A stretch of DNA of 64,000 nucleotides from Paenibacillus kribbensis (GCF_002240415.1 NZ_CP020028.1:3249501-3313500), one strand, 5' to 3'. Numbered from the stretch's first letter, positions 1 through 9,734 are shown. Translations and numbers: made by a program. Notes: a model not told the origin generated them from the sequence alone.

Positions 1-720
1 ACGCGAAGCTGTTTCGACCATAGAACCCAGATACATCACTCCAATGCGGGAACACAGATGCTCTACCACACTCAAGTCATGCGAGATAAAAAGATATGTC
101 AACCCCCGCTCGGCCTGCAATTTGGCAAATAGGTTAATAATTTGCGCCTGGATGGACACATCCAGCGCCGATACCGGCTCATCTGCGATGATCAGATCCG
201 GCTGAAGTGCCAGCGCCCGGGCAATGCCAATCCGCTGACGCTGGCCTCCCGAGAATTCATGTGGAAAACGGTCGATATGATACTCCGACAAGCCGCACAG
301 CTTGAGCACGTCGAGTACAATGGACCGGACCTCCTCCTTCGTCGCTAGTCCATGATCCAGCAGCGCCTCACCAATCGCGTCGCCGATCCGCACCCGCGGA
401 TTCAGGGAGCTGTACGGGTCCTGAAAGATCAGCTGGATTTTGGGACGCAGCTCCTGCATCCCTTTGGCGGACAAGCTGTGCAGGTCGACCCCTTTGTATT
501 TCACGGTACCGTCCGTTTTGTCCGTCAATCTGACAATCGTGCGGCCCACCGTGCTTTTGCCGCTCCCCGACTCGCCCACCAGGCCAAAGGTTTCTCCTTG
601 ACGGATGGTAAAGCTGATATCGTCCACCGCCCGTACATGCCCTGAAGTACGATTCATCAACCCGGATTTGACCGGAAAGTACGTTTTTAAGCGGTCAATT
701 TCCAACAATGGCTCAGCCAT
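1..720 (-). CDS. oppF: Oligopeptide ABC transporter ATP-binding protein OppF, C-terminus cut by window edge
   Basis: The second ATPase of an Opp-type peptide importer, acting on the inner face of the membrane. The 240 visible residues start [20 protein letters not shown]. They carry a Walker A motif GESGSGKST near residue 50, the signature FSGGQRQR near 158, and the Walker B segment LIIADEPVSALD near 178. The reading frame is open to the left edge, so the C-terminal oligopeptide-transporter tail lies outside the window. The ATG overlaps the end of oppD by 8 bases, which indicates translational coupling in one operon. The family assignment is firm; the substrate (oligo- or dipeptide) is not shown by sequence. 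Confidence 0.93.
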   Translation of the reverse strand, partial: MAEPLLEIDRLKTYFPVKSGLMNRTSGHVRAVDDISFTIRQGETFGLVGESGSGKSTVGRTIVRLTDKTDGTVKYKGVDLHSLSAKGMQELRPKIQLIFQDPYSSLNPRVRIGDAIGEALLDHGLATKEEVRSIVLDVLKLCGLSEYHIDRFPHEFSGGQRQRIGIARALALQPDLIIADEPVSALDVSIQAQIINLFAKLQAERGLTYLFISHDLSVVEHLCSRIGVMYLGSMVETASR

Positions 721-1696
721 GCACAACCGCCTCCTCATATAACCAGCAGGCTGCCTTCTGCTGAGCTGAAACTTCTTTTAATGCAGGCTCCTTCACGCGG
801 CAAATGTCCATACACTGCGCGCAGCGGTCATGAAAGTAGCAGGAAGCCGTCAGTTCCAGCGGATTTGGCACCTGTCCGGGGATGGAATACAGCTCCTTTT
901 GGCGCTGATTCAGCACTGGCTTGGATTTGAGCAAGCCTTGTGTGTAAGGATGCTGGGGGTGATTGAACAGCTGCACCACTTCGCCTTCCTCGACAATCTT
1001 ACCCGCATACATCACAATGACGTAATCAGCCATTTCTGCGACAACACCCAGATCATGAGTGATTAGCATGAGCGACATATGGGATCGGGCTTTCAATTCA
1101 CGCAGCATATCAAGAATTTGCGCTTGTATCGTTACATCCAGCGCCGTGGTTGGCTCATCTGCGATTAGCAGCTTGGGGCCGCAGGACACAGCAATAGCGA
1201 TCATGATGCGCTGCAGCATTCCTCCGCTCAGCTCATGCGGATAGCTTTTCAAAATCTGCTCCGGCCGGGACATGCCGACCTGCTCGATCAGCTCCAGTGC
1301 CCGCTTGCGTGCTTCCTTGCGCCCCAGCTTCAAATGCTCCATTAGTGGCTCGCACAATTGTTCACCTATCGTCAAGACCGGATTCAATGAAGACATCGGC
1401 TCCTGAAAAATCATAGATATGTCATGCCCGCGAATCGTGCGCATCTCATTTCTGCCAAGCTCCAACAAATCAGTCCCCTCAAAACGGATGCTTCCGCCTG
1501 CCACCTTACCACCTGGACTCTGGATCAAGCCCATGATCGACATCGCCGTAATGCTTTTGCCACAGCCCGATTCACCGACAATGCACACCGTTTCCCCCGG
1601 CTTCACGCGAAAGCTGATATCATCCACCGCCTTAACGGTTCCTTCTTCTGTATAAAAATGAGTGCTTAAATGCTCAATCGAAAGTAAATTGTTCAT
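713..1696 (-). CDS. oppD: Oligopeptide ABC transporter ATP-binding protein OppD
   Basis: ATPase subunit of a peptide importer, 327 residues, the usual OppD length. Walker A GESGCGKS lies near residue 41, the signature ELSGGMLQR near 156, and Walker [13 protein letters not shown] near 177. The C-terminal tail (about 285-310) has the cysteine-rich segment [14 protein letters not shown] typical of Opp/Dpp ATPases. It lies 13 bases after oppC and overlaps oppF. With OppF it should form the ATPase pair powering the OppBC channel. Confidence 0.95.
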   Translation of the reverse strand: MNNLLSIEHLSTHFYTEEGTVKAVDDISFRVKPGETVCIVGESGCGKSITAMSIMGLIQSPGGKVAGGSIRFEGTDLLELGRNEMRTIRGHDISMIFQEPMSSLNPVLTIGEQLCEPLMEHLKLGRKEARKRALELIEQVGMSRPEQILKSYPHELSGGMLQRIMIAIAVSCGPKLLIADEPTTALDVTIQAQILDMLRELKARSHMSLMLITHDLGVVAEMADYVIVMYAGKIVEEGEVVQLFNHPQHPYTQGLLKSKPVLNQRQKELYSIPGQVPNPLELTASCYFHDRCAQCMDICRVKEPALKEVSAQQKAACWLYEEAVVHG

Positions 1697-1709
1697 GGTG
1701 TATGATCAC

Positions 1710-2636
1710 CTACCTCTTATGTTTCGGGTCAAGTACATCCCGCAGCCCGTCACCAAAAATATTAATAGCGATGACTGTAGCAAAAATCGACAAGCCTGGC
1801 GGTATCCACAGCCACGGACGCTGCTGAAAATCCAGCACATTGTTGGCCGCATCAATCATATTGCCCCAGGTCGGTGTCGTGGGCAGCACGCCAAGCCCAA
1901 AGAAGCTGAGCACAGATTCACTCAGGATGGCTCCGCCGATGTTCAATGTAGCGATCACGATCAGCAACGGCAAAATATTGGGCAGTAGATGCTTGAACAG
2001 CTTACGGCGATTGGATAATCCCAGCACTGTCGCAGCCTGCATAAATTCACGCTCCCGCAAGCTAAGCATCTGACCTCTTACCATCCGTGCAATCCCCGGC
2101 CAGTTGACCAGACTCAGCATCAGCATGACAATGTACATCCGCTGATCGGGCGGAACCTTCCAGTCAGACAGCAGTGCGCCCATAATAAAGAGCAGCGGCA
2201 AACTGGGGATCGTCAGCAGCAAATCAGCAACACGCATAATGATCTGATCGGCGATTCCGCGAAAATATGCAGATATGACCCCCAGCGTAGCCCCCAAAAC
2301 GACTGACAGCACCATAGAAGCCAGGCCCACCGTCAGAGAAATTTGCCCTGCCTGCATCACACGGGTCAGCACATCCCTTCCCAGCTTGTCTGTTCCCAGC
2401 CAGTGATGGATGTTCGGCCCCTTGTTCATCATCAATATATTGGTTTTGTTATCAGCATAGGGGGAAAATAACGGGCCGATAAAACAGAGCAAAAACATAA
2501 ATACCACGACGAGCAGCCCAACCATAGCCAGCTTGTTTCGAAACAGCTGCCTGAGCGCTTGCTGCCACATCGAGGATTTGGCAGCTGGCCGCAGTCTGCC
2601 GCTGCTTTGGCTCAAATTCCTGCTAACAGATGACAT
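1710..2636 (-). CDS. oppC: Oligopeptide ABC transporter permease OppC
   Basis: Membrane permease of 308 residues. A polar N-terminal stretch is followed by a first transmembrane helix at about 38-62, then the binding-protein-dependent transport domain with five more hydrophobic segments. The cytoplasmic loop with the motif GIARMVRGQMLSLREREFM is the ATPase contact region. A GGAGGGG ribosome site stands before the ATG. It sits 14 bases after oppB and pairs with it to form the channel. Confidence 0.94.
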   Translation of the reverse strand: MSSVSRNLSQSSGRLRPAAKSSMWQQALRQLFRNKLAMVGLLVVVFMFLLCFIGPLFSPYADNKTNILMMNKGPNIHHWLGTDKLGRDVLTRVMQAGQISLTVGLASMVLSVVLGATLGVISAYFRGIADQIIMRVADLLLTIPSLPLLFIMGALLSDWKVPPDQRMYIVMLMLSLVNWPGIARMVRGQMLSLREREFMQAATVLGLSNRRKLFKHLLPNILPLLIVIATLNIGGAILSESVLSFFGLGVLPTTPTWGNMIDAANNVLDFQQRPWLWIPPGLSIFATVIAINIFGDGLRDVLDPKHKR

Positions 2637-2650
2637 TCCGTAGCCCCTCC

Positions 2651-3604
2651 TTACACTTTTACACGCGGATCAGCGATGCGATACAAAATATCGGACAGCA
2701 GCGTGCCAATGACGCTCAATATGGCAATCAGCATCGTGAAGCCCATGAGCAGCGGATAATCCCGAAGCGAAAAGGATTGCATATACAGCTGGCCGATGCC
2801 CGGCCAGTTAAAAATCTTTTCAATAATAAGTGATCCGCCAAACAGCGCCGGCAATTCAAAACCAACGAGCGTAATCGCAGGCAGCAATGCATTTCTCAAT
2901 GCGTGCGTAAAGAGTACCTTTCTTTCCTTTAAGCCCTTGGCACGGGCCGTACGGATATAATCCTGCTGAATCACGTCGATCATATTGCTGCGGAAGTAGC
3001 GGGTCAGTGAGCCCAACCCCAGCAGCGTCATCACGATCACCGGCAAGGTCATATGCTGGAGAACCTCCTTGACATACTCCATGCCTGTAGCGTTACTGCC
3101 TGTATTGAGCATGCCGCCCGGTGGCAGCCACTTTAGATCGACCGCCGCAATTTTAATCAGATACAGCCCGATAAAAAAAGATGGAAGGGACATCGCGGCG
3201 AAAATCAGCACCATAACCAAAGTATCGAACCAAGAATATTGTTTGTAAGCAGCAATCACACCAATAATGACGGCGATCAACCAGGTCAGGAAGGTCGATA
3301 CAATGGCCAACAAGAACGAGTTCCAGATATACTCATTAAACAGAGTCAGCACCGGCTTCTGCTGGGCAAGCGAATAGCCGAAATTGCCATGCAGCGCATT
3401 TCCCAGCCAATTTCCATAGCGTTCAAAAATAGGCTTGTTCAGGCCGTAGATTTCTCTCAGCTCCGCCTTTCTCTCCGGTGACAGCTTCAGATTGCCACTA
3501 ATGAAATCTCCCGGTGTCATGGCGTACAGGAAAAATATCATCATCGAAGCGGCCAACAAAATAATAATCATGTACGTCAGTCTTTTCGTTAAAAACGAGC
3601 TCAT
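2651..3604 (-). CDS. oppB: Oligopeptide ABC transporter permease OppB
   Basis: Membrane permease of 317 residues with an N-terminal helix (about 10-30), a large external loop containing the LREIYGLNKPIFERYGNWL segment typical of OppB/DppB, and five further helices. The ATPase-contact loop is RTARAKGLKERKVLF. The start ATG follows AAAGGAG with good spacing. It is separated from oppA by about 106 bases holding a hairpin, a common arrangement that lets the binding protein be made in excess. Confidence 0.94.
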   Translation of the reverse strand: MSSFLTKRLTYMIIILLAASMMIFFLYAMTPGDFISGNLKLSPERKAELREIYGLNKPIFERYGNWLGNALHGNFGYSLAQQKPVLTLFNEYIWNSFLLAIVSTFLTWLIAVIIGVIAAYKQYSWFDTLVMVLIFAAMSLPSFFIGLYLIKIAAVDLKWLPPGGMLNTGSNATGMEYVKEVLQHMTLPVIVMTLLGLGSLTRYFRSNMIDVIQQDYIRTARAKGLKERKVLFTHALRNALLPAITLVGFELPALFGGSLIIEKIFNWPGIGQLYMQSFSLRDYPLLMGFTMLIAILSVIGTLLSDILYRIADPRVKV

Positions 3605-3660
3605 GACAGACTCCTTTCAATTCAGGCTCAGGCTGCTCGATCACAATCCCCATTTGGGAA

Positions 3661-3697
3661 GCCCCTTGATCTGAACCTGGGGTTCTTCACAAGGGGC
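3661..3697 (-). other. Intercistronic hairpin between oppA and oppB
   Basis: Arms GCCCCTTG and CAAGGGGC with an extra internal pairing around CCCC/GGGG. No T-run follows on the minus strand, so it looks like a processing or mRNA-stabilising hairpin that raises oppA over oppBCDF rather than a full terminator. Confidence 0.5.
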
Positions 3698-3710
3698 CCG
3701 CATGCCTACC

Positions 3711-5432
3711 TTATTTGAGAGACCATTCGAACAGATTGCCAGCCAAGCCAATGAACGGGCTGACCTTTACATGCTCCATCCGACCATTGTAGGCATACAC
3801 CGTCTTCTTGTAATTGGTGAAAATGACAGGCAGCTCATCATTCAACAGCACATATAATTCTTTATATACTTTCTTGCGCTCTTCAATATTCGTCGTAGAC
3901 AAGCCTTTTTCATATAGCTCTTTGACCTTTGGATTGTTATATCCCTTGATTTCTCCATTGACGAATTGTTCGATTCCATCAGATGGATCTGTCAGCATAC
4001 CTGTCGAGAAGGCGGCCAGATCATAATCCTTCCCTTCCACTTTGGCAACCATGGCATTAAAATCTGCAAAGATCTCCGGCTGCAAATCCACACCAATCGC
4101 CTTGTAATTCTCCGCCGCAAGCGCAATAAAGGTGTCTGTCTCCGGACGCTTGGAGGTCAGCAGATGAATAGTCAGCTTCTGGCCGTTTTTCTCGCGAATA
4201 CCGTCACTTCCTTCTACCCAGCCCGCTTCATCCAGCAGCTTTTTTGCTTTTTCCGGGTCATAGTTATACGGGTTGATTCCGTCTGTTGTGTAGGACCAGA
4301 ATATAGGGGAAGCTGGAATGTTGGCTACCGCCCCTGCTCCCTGAGCCGCGTCGACATAAATGCTTTTGCGATCCAGTCCATAGGTCAACGCTTGGCGAAC
4401 CCTTTTATCCTTCAGCTTTTCATTTTCCAGGTTGACCTGCAAATATCCGTAGGTGCTCGGGGTGTAGGGCAAAATGTTCAAAAAGCCAAGCCCTTTCAGC
4501 TTGTCGATATTTTCTTGCGTTGCTGTGAAGGAAGCAAAGTCGGTATCGCCCGTTTCAATAAACTGCCAAGCATCGCCTTCCGCTGTCTTATAAATGAAGT
4601 GCTGCGTTTTCGGCTTGCCTTTGAAGAAGTGGTCATTGGCCACCATACGAACCTCTTGCCCTGGTAAGAACTTTTCCAGCTTGTAAGCTCCGTTGCCCAG
4701 AGGACTGCCATGCAGGTTTTTAAAATAATCCAGCTGTCCGAATTTGTAATCCTTGCCGTAGTAGGCCTTGGACAGTACATTGTCACCGAGAATGGACAGA
4801 GCCAGCGCATTTGGTTTTTCCAGCGTCGCAGAAATGGTCTGCGGATCAACCACCTTGATCCCGTCGATTTGTTTTGCCTTGCCTTCCGTATAGGCTTTGC
4901 CGCCTTTAATGTTCAGCTTTCGGATTTGGCTGTCGCCAGGATAGGCCTTGTCATAGATCAACGTCCAGGTAAAAGCGACATCCTCTGCTGTCAAAGGGGA
5001 GCCATCGCTGAATTTGGTACCTGGAACCATATGGAATGTATACGTCAGATTATCCTTGGAAATATCCCAGCTCTTCGCCAGATTAGGCAGTGGAAGCCCC
5101 TTCTCGTCTACCGTAACCAGCGGAGTCCACAACTGCGAAATGACGTTGCCGTCATAACCGCTCTGATTAAAATACGGTGTGAACACGCCTGCCGGGTCGG
5201 TCAGACCGACAATAATCGTGTCGTCTCTTTTTTGGGACACTTCTGGCAACTTGGACAGATCAGAGGCCTTTACCAGACTTGTTAAAGGTTGTGCTGTAGC
5301 AGCCTGCTGCGTGTTCTCATTATTCTGCGTATTAGCATGGCTAGCGCTATCCGTTCCCCCGCTAGAGCAAGCAGCTAATAAAGCAGAGCTTGCCAGAAGT
5401 AGACTGCTAAGTAGAATAATTCCCTTTTTCAA
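3711..5432 (-). CDS. oppA: Oligopeptide-binding lipoprotein OppA (SBP_bac_5)
   Basis: Extracellular peptide-binding lipoprotein of 573 residues. The signal peptide ends in the lipobox LLAAC with lipidation at Cys22, followed by a Ser/Gly/Asn/Gln-rich linker. The mature part is a family-5 solute-binding protein, with the typical segment DGSPLTAEDVAFTWTLIYD near residue 145 and a C-terminal dimerised lobe. The start is TTG behind a G-rich site (GGGGGGA). It is the first gene of the opp operon and delivers peptides to OppBC. In this group such importers also take up signalling peptides, so this one could serve the peptide system at 40-41 kb; that is inference only. Confidence 0.93.
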   Translation of the reverse strand: MKKGIILLSSLLLASSALLAACSSGGTDSASHANTQNNENTQQAATAQPLTSLVKASDLSKLPEVSQKRDDTIIVGLTDPAGVFTPYFNQSGYDGNVISQLWTPLVTVDEKGLPLPNLAKSWDISKDNLTYTFHMVPGTKFSDGSPLTAEDVAFTWTLIYDKAYPGDSQIRKLNIKGGKAYTEGKAKQIDGIKVVDPQTISATLEKPNALALSILGDNVLSKAYYGKDYKFGQLDYFKNLHGSPLGNGAYKLEKFLPGQEVRMVANDHFFKGKPKTQHFIYKTAEGDAWQFIETGDTDFASFTATQENIDKLKGLGFLNILPYTPSTYGYLQVNLENEKLKDKRVRQALTYGLDRKSIYVDAAQGAGAVANIPASPIFWSYTTDGINPYNYDPEKAKKLLDEAGWVEGSDGIREKNGQKLTIHLLTSKRPETDTFIALAAENYKAIGVDLQPEIFADFNAMVAKVEGKDYDLAAFSTGMLTDPSDGIEQFVNGEIKGYNNPKVKELYEKGLSTTNIEERKKVYKELYVLLNDELPVIFTNYKKTVYAYNGRMEHVKVSPFIGLAGNLFEWSLK

Positions 5433-5547
5433 AATAATCCCCCCGAGTTAATTTAGTAAATTCCGATAGAACAAGTTGTGATTAATAAGATAAATCTCAT
5501 TATAGGAATCTATTCCGGTTCTGTAAAGAGAGAACTCCATTTTTTAT

Positions 5548-5599
5548 GTAAAAAAATAGACGTCAACTCATCTGGATTCCAAATGACCTGCGTCTATTT
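5548..5599 (-). terminator. Rho-independent terminator after the ArsR-like gene
   Basis: Arms AAATAGACG (5554-5562) and CGTCTATTT (5591-5599) enclose further pairing TGA/TCA. On the minus strand the right-hand arm is followed by a run of T. It separates the regulator gene from oppA. Confidence 0.65.
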
Positions 5600-5633
5600 G
5601 TTTAAAGTGTTAAAGTCCGCCTGTGTGGGCAGC

Positions 5634-6569
5634 CTATTTTCGCTCCATGTAGCCCAGGATACTCCCGTGCATTTCATCCACGGCCGAAAGCCTCGCACTG
5701 TAACCGAGCAATGTTTCGCCATCAAAATGAGCATGGATGAAGCCAGCGGCACGGAGCTTGAATATATGGTCATGCGTGATTCCCTTGGACAGCTTGAGAT
5801 GACGGACAATTTCAATAAAGGTTCGTGGAGACTGGCTTTGGTACAAATATTTTAGAATCTTAAGCCTGCTCTTCTCCCCCAGGCTTCGAATCATACGGTA
5901 TTCCTGTGGGGACAAAAAGTCTTCCTCTTGAACATAAATCCCCGCCGAATAGTGACACAGCAGGAGCGATCCAAACCGGTAAATGATATTAATAGGTTGA
6001 AAATGGTATTGTGGCACCAGCAACACCCGCGTTAGTCCCTCGGAAGGCTCAAACCGAAAGCCACTGGTTGTACGATCCACCCATTCCATAGAGCTATATA
6101 CATCCTTCTCCTTATTTCTCCGTTCGGCTTCCTGCTCCAGCCCGCTTAAAATCTTCGTATCCACATGGCGAAAATACTCCTCATACCAGCCGGATAGCAG
6201 CCGCAAAGCAAGCCTGCGAAGCCTCTCCATATCGTCAGGCAGCGGGATACCATAGGCTGATGCCTGATCATTCAATTCCTGTGCAGTCCGGCTCTCCAAA
6301 CGATCTACAACCTCAGCAATATCCCCTTGATCTGTAAGCATGCAGACAAGTCCATAAATGACCTTCCAATCTGCATTGATTTCCATGGGCTCCAGCAATC
6401 CGGTCAAGCCTGGAGACAGCGTTCCTCGCACCTGCTCCGCCCATGCAGAAGATAAATCAGTCTTCTTGTAAGCCTTGCGGCAAATAAAGGTGTGCAGGCT
6501 GCTGAGCAGCTCAAACACCGGTCCATATGCTACATGTACATCATAAGGAGCATCCACGTCGTGACTCAT
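5634..6569 (-). CDS. ArsR-like winged-helix transcriptional regulator
   Basis: 311 residues. The N-terminal two thirds is an uncharacterised helical region beginning SHDVDAPYDVHVAYGPVFELL. The C-terminal part, about 225-300, is a winged helix (EYRMIRSLGEKSRLKILKYL, then FIEIVRHLKLSKGITHDHIFKLRAAG) resembling ArsR proteins. No metal-binding Cys cluster is visible, so it is unlikely to be a classic metal sensor. This long-ArsR type is common in Paenibacillus and often sits beside transporter genes. It lies just upstream of oppABCDF in the same direction and may control that operon or itself; the upstream region has three GTTCAT-type repeats. Confidence 0.75.
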   Translation of the reverse strand: MSHDVDAPYDVHVAYGPVFELLSSLHTFICRKAYKKTDLSSAWAEQVRGTLSPGLTGLLEPMEINADWKVIYGLVCMLTDQGDIAEVVDRLESRTAQELNDQASAYGIPLPDDMERLRRLALRLLSGWYEEYFRHVDTKILSGLEQEAERRNKEKDVYSSMEWVDRTTSGFRFEPSEGLTRVLLVPQYHFQPINIIYRFGSLLLCHYSAGIYVQEEDFLSPQEYRMIRSLGEKSRLKILKYLYQSQSPRTFIEIVRHLKLSKGITHDHIFKLRAAGFIHAHFDGETLLGYSARLSAVDEMHGSILGYMERK

Positions 6570-6600
6570 CGCTCTCTGTCCTCTTTTCTTTCATGTCTAA

Positions 6601-6665
6601 CGTTCATTATACATATTATCGTACACACGTTCATTCTCAATAATCCATGCATACAAATATGAACG
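6601..6665 (-). promoter_or_regulatory. Repeated CGTTCAT motifs upstream of the ArsR-like gene
   Basis: CGTTCAT occurs at 6601-6607 and 6628-6634, and its inverse ATGAACG at 6659-6665. A TATAAT hexamer on the minus strand (6605-6610) overlaps the first copy. The spacing suggests an autoregulatory operator cluster, but the binding protein is inferred from position only. Confidence 0.4.
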
Positions 6666-6736
6666 ATGCTGGCCACATATATCAAGATACAAAAAAAGCC
6701 TGATATCATCAGACTCCAACTGTTCAGCTATGAATT

Positions 6737-6773
6737 AAAAAAGGTTGTCTGCTGCATATTGCAAGAGACAACC
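6737..6773 (-). terminator. Terminator after the first metzincin-like protease gene
   Basis: Minus-strand stem GGTTGTCT/AGACAACC with inner TTGC/GCAG pairing, followed by TTTTTT. It ends the 9645-6796 transcription unit. Confidence 0.75.
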
Positions 6774-6795
6774 CTTTGAAATAATAATGTGATGC

Positions 6796-8205
6796 TTAAA
6801 GTTTGTTCGCTGCGACTTTCCACTCTAAAATCCCTGTGGATGCCGAGCCTTGGGATACCATTTCAATTCTTAATTTCGTTGTTTTTACAGGCGTAAAAGT
6901 GGTCGTATTATATTGATCTGCCGCAGTTCCCAATCCTTTGGCCTGCTTGACATTGGACCAGCCTCGACCGTTCCAGTACTTAATTTTGTAAGACTTGGGA
7001 ACATCAATGCCACCCCCGTCTTTGAACCAATATACATCGGTTTGGGATACCGTATGCTCTTGATCAAAATCATATTGGACCCACTGGGTTCCCGTTTCAG
7101 GCCAGTTTCCGTACACGGCGTGACTTCTGTCATTGGAGCTGGTGGGATCAAAGCCATCATTGAGTGCGCTCACATTTTCCCAAGGCGAAGTATAGGAAGT
7201 GCTGGCTTTGGCAGCTCGCGCAATGTTCACGTTTTCATCAGGTGATGTATCGATGGGACCCTCGCCGCCGTTATTCGCGCTTGGGAAACGGGAAGTATCT
7301 TTTTTGAGCTGACTCCAGGTATAACGCAGCATCCAGATATCCCAGTCCGTGATATGATCGGAATTGCCGGCCCACATAATGGTGTTCGTTGGGAAGCCAC
7401 CTGGTGGACGCTCGTGTTCTTCATAAAAATCGTTTAATCCAAAGCCATGTCCAATTTCATGTTCGGTAATCTCAATCTCATCAGCGTTCACCGTGTTCAG
7501 AACGTATTCATCATTCATACGTTGTCCCCAGTCACCGCCGGCTCCCCCACCGAAATTTTCTGTAGCCCAAAGGTACATATCAAAACGTTTATCCAATCCA
7601 CCCGGATACGAATAGTTCGGGTCCGAAAAATGCTCAAACCGAGATATTTCATTAGGCGCAACCGGAAGTGCAGCAGGAATTCCCGGTTGTTCGGAAGCTA
7701 ACACATCTGTAATGGTATCCGTATAAATGACCTCGTCAGACTGCTTGTCCAGCAGCAGTGAAGGATTGGCAACAGCCCAGCCTACCACTTTTACTTTAAT
7801 ATTCTTATAGGGCCAGCCATCATATCCCTGGAGATGCTCTGTCCAATGGTTCATCTGACGATCTAGCATTCTAGCAATATCCTGGCGTTGCTTCAGTGTA
7901 ACAGGCTTGGAAGATTGCCAACGCACTACATAGTTTAGCGTTCCTTTTCCCGCAAAAATTTGATCAAAAATCAAATTTTTACGGTTAGTCGAGCCTTCGG
8001 TCAGCATTCTATTCTTCCAAACCCACTCCACCGATGATTTGAGATAAGCTGGCATATCAGCCAATGTCGAATCACCCGTTGCCGCAACCACGGCACTCTC
8101 ATTCATCTGCGCATCCGCAGATACAAAGCTAGTGTTTCCCATCAGTAAGGAGCTAGCAATCACCACAGAAAATGAAGCCGCCATCATTCCTTTTTTCTTC
8201 AACAT
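6796..8205 (-). CDS. Secreted metzincin-like metalloprotease with C-terminal discoidin-like domain (copy 1)
   Basis: 469 residues. A signal peptide covers about 1-32 (LLMGNTSFVSADA). The catalytic domain holds HEIGHGFGLND at 249-259, which fits the metzincin pattern HExxHxxGxxD with Asp as third zinc ligand, as in snapalysin. A Met in TIMWAG at 277 is a plausible Met-turn. Residues 325-469 form a separate beta-rich domain (NVNIARAAKASTSYTSPWEN onward) resembling F5/8 type C or discoidin carbohydrate-binding modules. The ribosome site GGAGGG precedes the ATG. It follows copy 2 by 36 bases, probably co-transcribed. Substrate unknown; a role in degrading extracellular protein is inferred. Confidence 0.8.
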   Translation of the reverse strand: MLKKKGMMAASFSVVIASSLLMGNTSFVSADAQMNESAVVAATGDSTLADMPAYLKSSVEWVWKNRMLTEGSTNRKNLIFDQIFAGKGTLNYVVRWQSSKPVTLKQRQDIARMLDRQMNHWTEHLQGYDGWPYKNIKVKVVGWAVANPSLLLDKQSDEVIYTDTITDVLASEQPGIPAALPVAPNEISRFEHFSDPNYSYPGGLDKRFDMYLWATENFGGGAGGDWGQRMNDEYVLNTVNADEIEITEHEIGHGFGLNDFYEEHERPPGGFPTNTIMWAGNSDHITDWDIWMLRYTWSQLKKDTSRFPSANNGGEGPIDTSPDENVNIARAAKASTSYTSPWENVSALNDGFDPTSSNDRSHAVYGNWPETGTQWVQYDFDQEHTVSQTDVYWFKDGGGIDVPKSYKIKYWNGRGWSNVKQAKGLGTAADQYNTTTFTPVKTTKLRIEMVSQGSASTGILEWKVAANKL

Positions 8206-8241
8206 TCGTTTCCCTCCATATCATTTCAAAATATTACTTAA

Positions 8242-9645
8242 TTAATTAGCCGCGACTTTCCACTCTAAAATCCCTGTGGATGCCGAACCTTGGGATACCA
8301 TTTCAATTCTTAATTTCGTTGTTTTTACAGGCGTAAAAGTGGTCGTATTATATTGATCTGCCGCAGTGCCCAATCCTTTGGCCTGCTTGACATTGGACCA
8401 GCCTCGACCGTTCCAGTACTTGATCTTGTAAGACTTGGGAACATCAATGCCACCCCCGTCTTTGAACCAATATACATCGGTTTGGGATACCGTATGCTCT
8501 TGATCAAAATCATATTGAACCCATTGTGTTCCTGTTTCAGGCCAGTTTCCGTACACGGCATGACTTCTGTCATTGGAGCTGGTAGGATCAAAGCCGTCAT
8601 TGAGTGCGCTCACATTTTCCCAAGGCGAAGTATAGGAAGTGCTGGCTTTGGCAGCTCGCCCAATGTTTACGTTTTCATCAGGTGATGTATCAATCGGCCC
8701 CTCATGATCTCTAGGCGTATTTGGAAAACGGGAAGTATCTTTTTTGAGCTGGCTCCAGGTATAACGCAGCATCCAGATATCCCAGTCCGTGATATGGTCG
8801 GAATCACCAGCCCACATAATGGTGTTGGTTGGGAAGCCGCCTGGTGGACGCTCGTGTTCTTCATAAAAATCAGTTAAGCCAAAGCCATGTCCAATTTCAT
8901 GTTCCGTGATCTGGATCTCATCCGAGTTCAAGGTGCTAAAAAGATAATCATCATTCACACGTTGGCCCCAATCCTGACCGGTACCTCCTACAAAATTTTC
9001 AGTTACCCACAAATACATATCAAAGCGTTTATCATATCCACCTGGATACGAATAGTGCGGGTCCCAATAGTGCTCATATCTGGACAAGGCTGCAGGCGCA
9101 ACCGGGAGTACAGCGGGAATTTCCGGTTTTTCGGAAGCTAACTCATCTCTAGTCGTTTCCGTATATACGACCTCATCCGGCTGCTTGTCCAATAGCAATG
9201 AAGGATCAGCAACAGCCCAGCCTACCACTTTTACTTTAATCTCCTTGTAGGGCCAGCCATCATATCCCTGGAGATGCTCTGTCCAATGGTTCATCTGACG
9301 ACCTAGCATTCTAGCAATATCCTGGCGCTGTTGCAGCGTAACCGGCTTGGAAGATTGCCAGCGTACAACATAATTAAGAGTCCCTTTTCCCGCATCAATT
9401 TGATCAAAAATCGTGTTGTTGCGAGCCGTCGAGCCTTCGGTCAGCATTCTATTCTTCCAAACCCACTCCACCGATGATTTGAGATAAGCTGGCATATCAG
9501 CCAGTGTCGAATCACCTGTTGCAGCAGTCACCGCACTCCTGTTTTCTGCAGAAGCCGCAGATAGCATCGTAGCATTTCCCATCAGTAATGAACTGGCGAT
9601 CACAACTGAAAAAGAAGCCATCATCATTCCTTTTTTGTTCAACAT
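8242..9645 (-). CDS. Secreted metzincin-like metalloprotease with C-terminal discoidin-like domain (copy 2)
   Basis: 467 residues, the same architecture as copy 1: signal peptide to about 32, zinc motif HEIGHGFGLTD at 249-259, TIMWAG Met-turn candidate, and C-terminal beta-rich module. The C-terminal 140 residues differ from copy 1 at essentially one position, while the catalytic halves differ at many, for example DPHYSYPGGYDKR against DPNYSYPGGLDKR. The start follows GGAGG. It is the first gene of a two-gene unit with copy 1 and has its own promoter (9801-9829). Confidence 0.8.
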   Translation of the reverse strand: MLNKKGMMMASFSVVIASSLLMGNATMLSAASAENRSAVTAATGDSTLADMPAYLKSSVEWVWKNRMLTEGSTARNNTIFDQIDAGKGTLNYVVRWQSSKPVTLQQRQDIARMLGRQMNHWTEHLQGYDGWPYKEIKVKVVGWAVADPSLLLDKQPDEVVYTETTRDELASEKPEIPAVLPVAPAALSRYEHYWDPHYSYPGGYDKRFDMYLWVTENFVGGTGQDWGQRVNDDYLFSTLNSDEIQITEHEIGHGFGLTDFYEEHERPPGGFPTNTIMWAGDSDHITDWDIWMLRYTWSQLKKDTSRFPNTPRDHEGPIDTSPDENVNIGRAAKASTSYTSPWENVSALNDGFDPTSSNDRSHAVYGNWPETGTQWVQYDFDQEHTVSQTDVYWFKDGGGIDVPKSYKIKYWNGRGWSNVKQAKGLGTAADQYNTTTFTPVKTTKLRIEMVSQGSASTGILEWKVAAN

Positions 9646-9734
9646 GCATTGGCCTCCATATCTATTGGTATGAATAACGATAGATTGCCTAAACGTTTAA
9701 CTCTATCACATCACCTCTTTTGCGTATTTATGTA

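Noticed and set aside
3966..4667. A 233-codon open frame on the plus strand
   Set aside because: It is antisense to oppA, has no ribosome site and no recognisable protein pattern; it reflects codon bias of the real gene.
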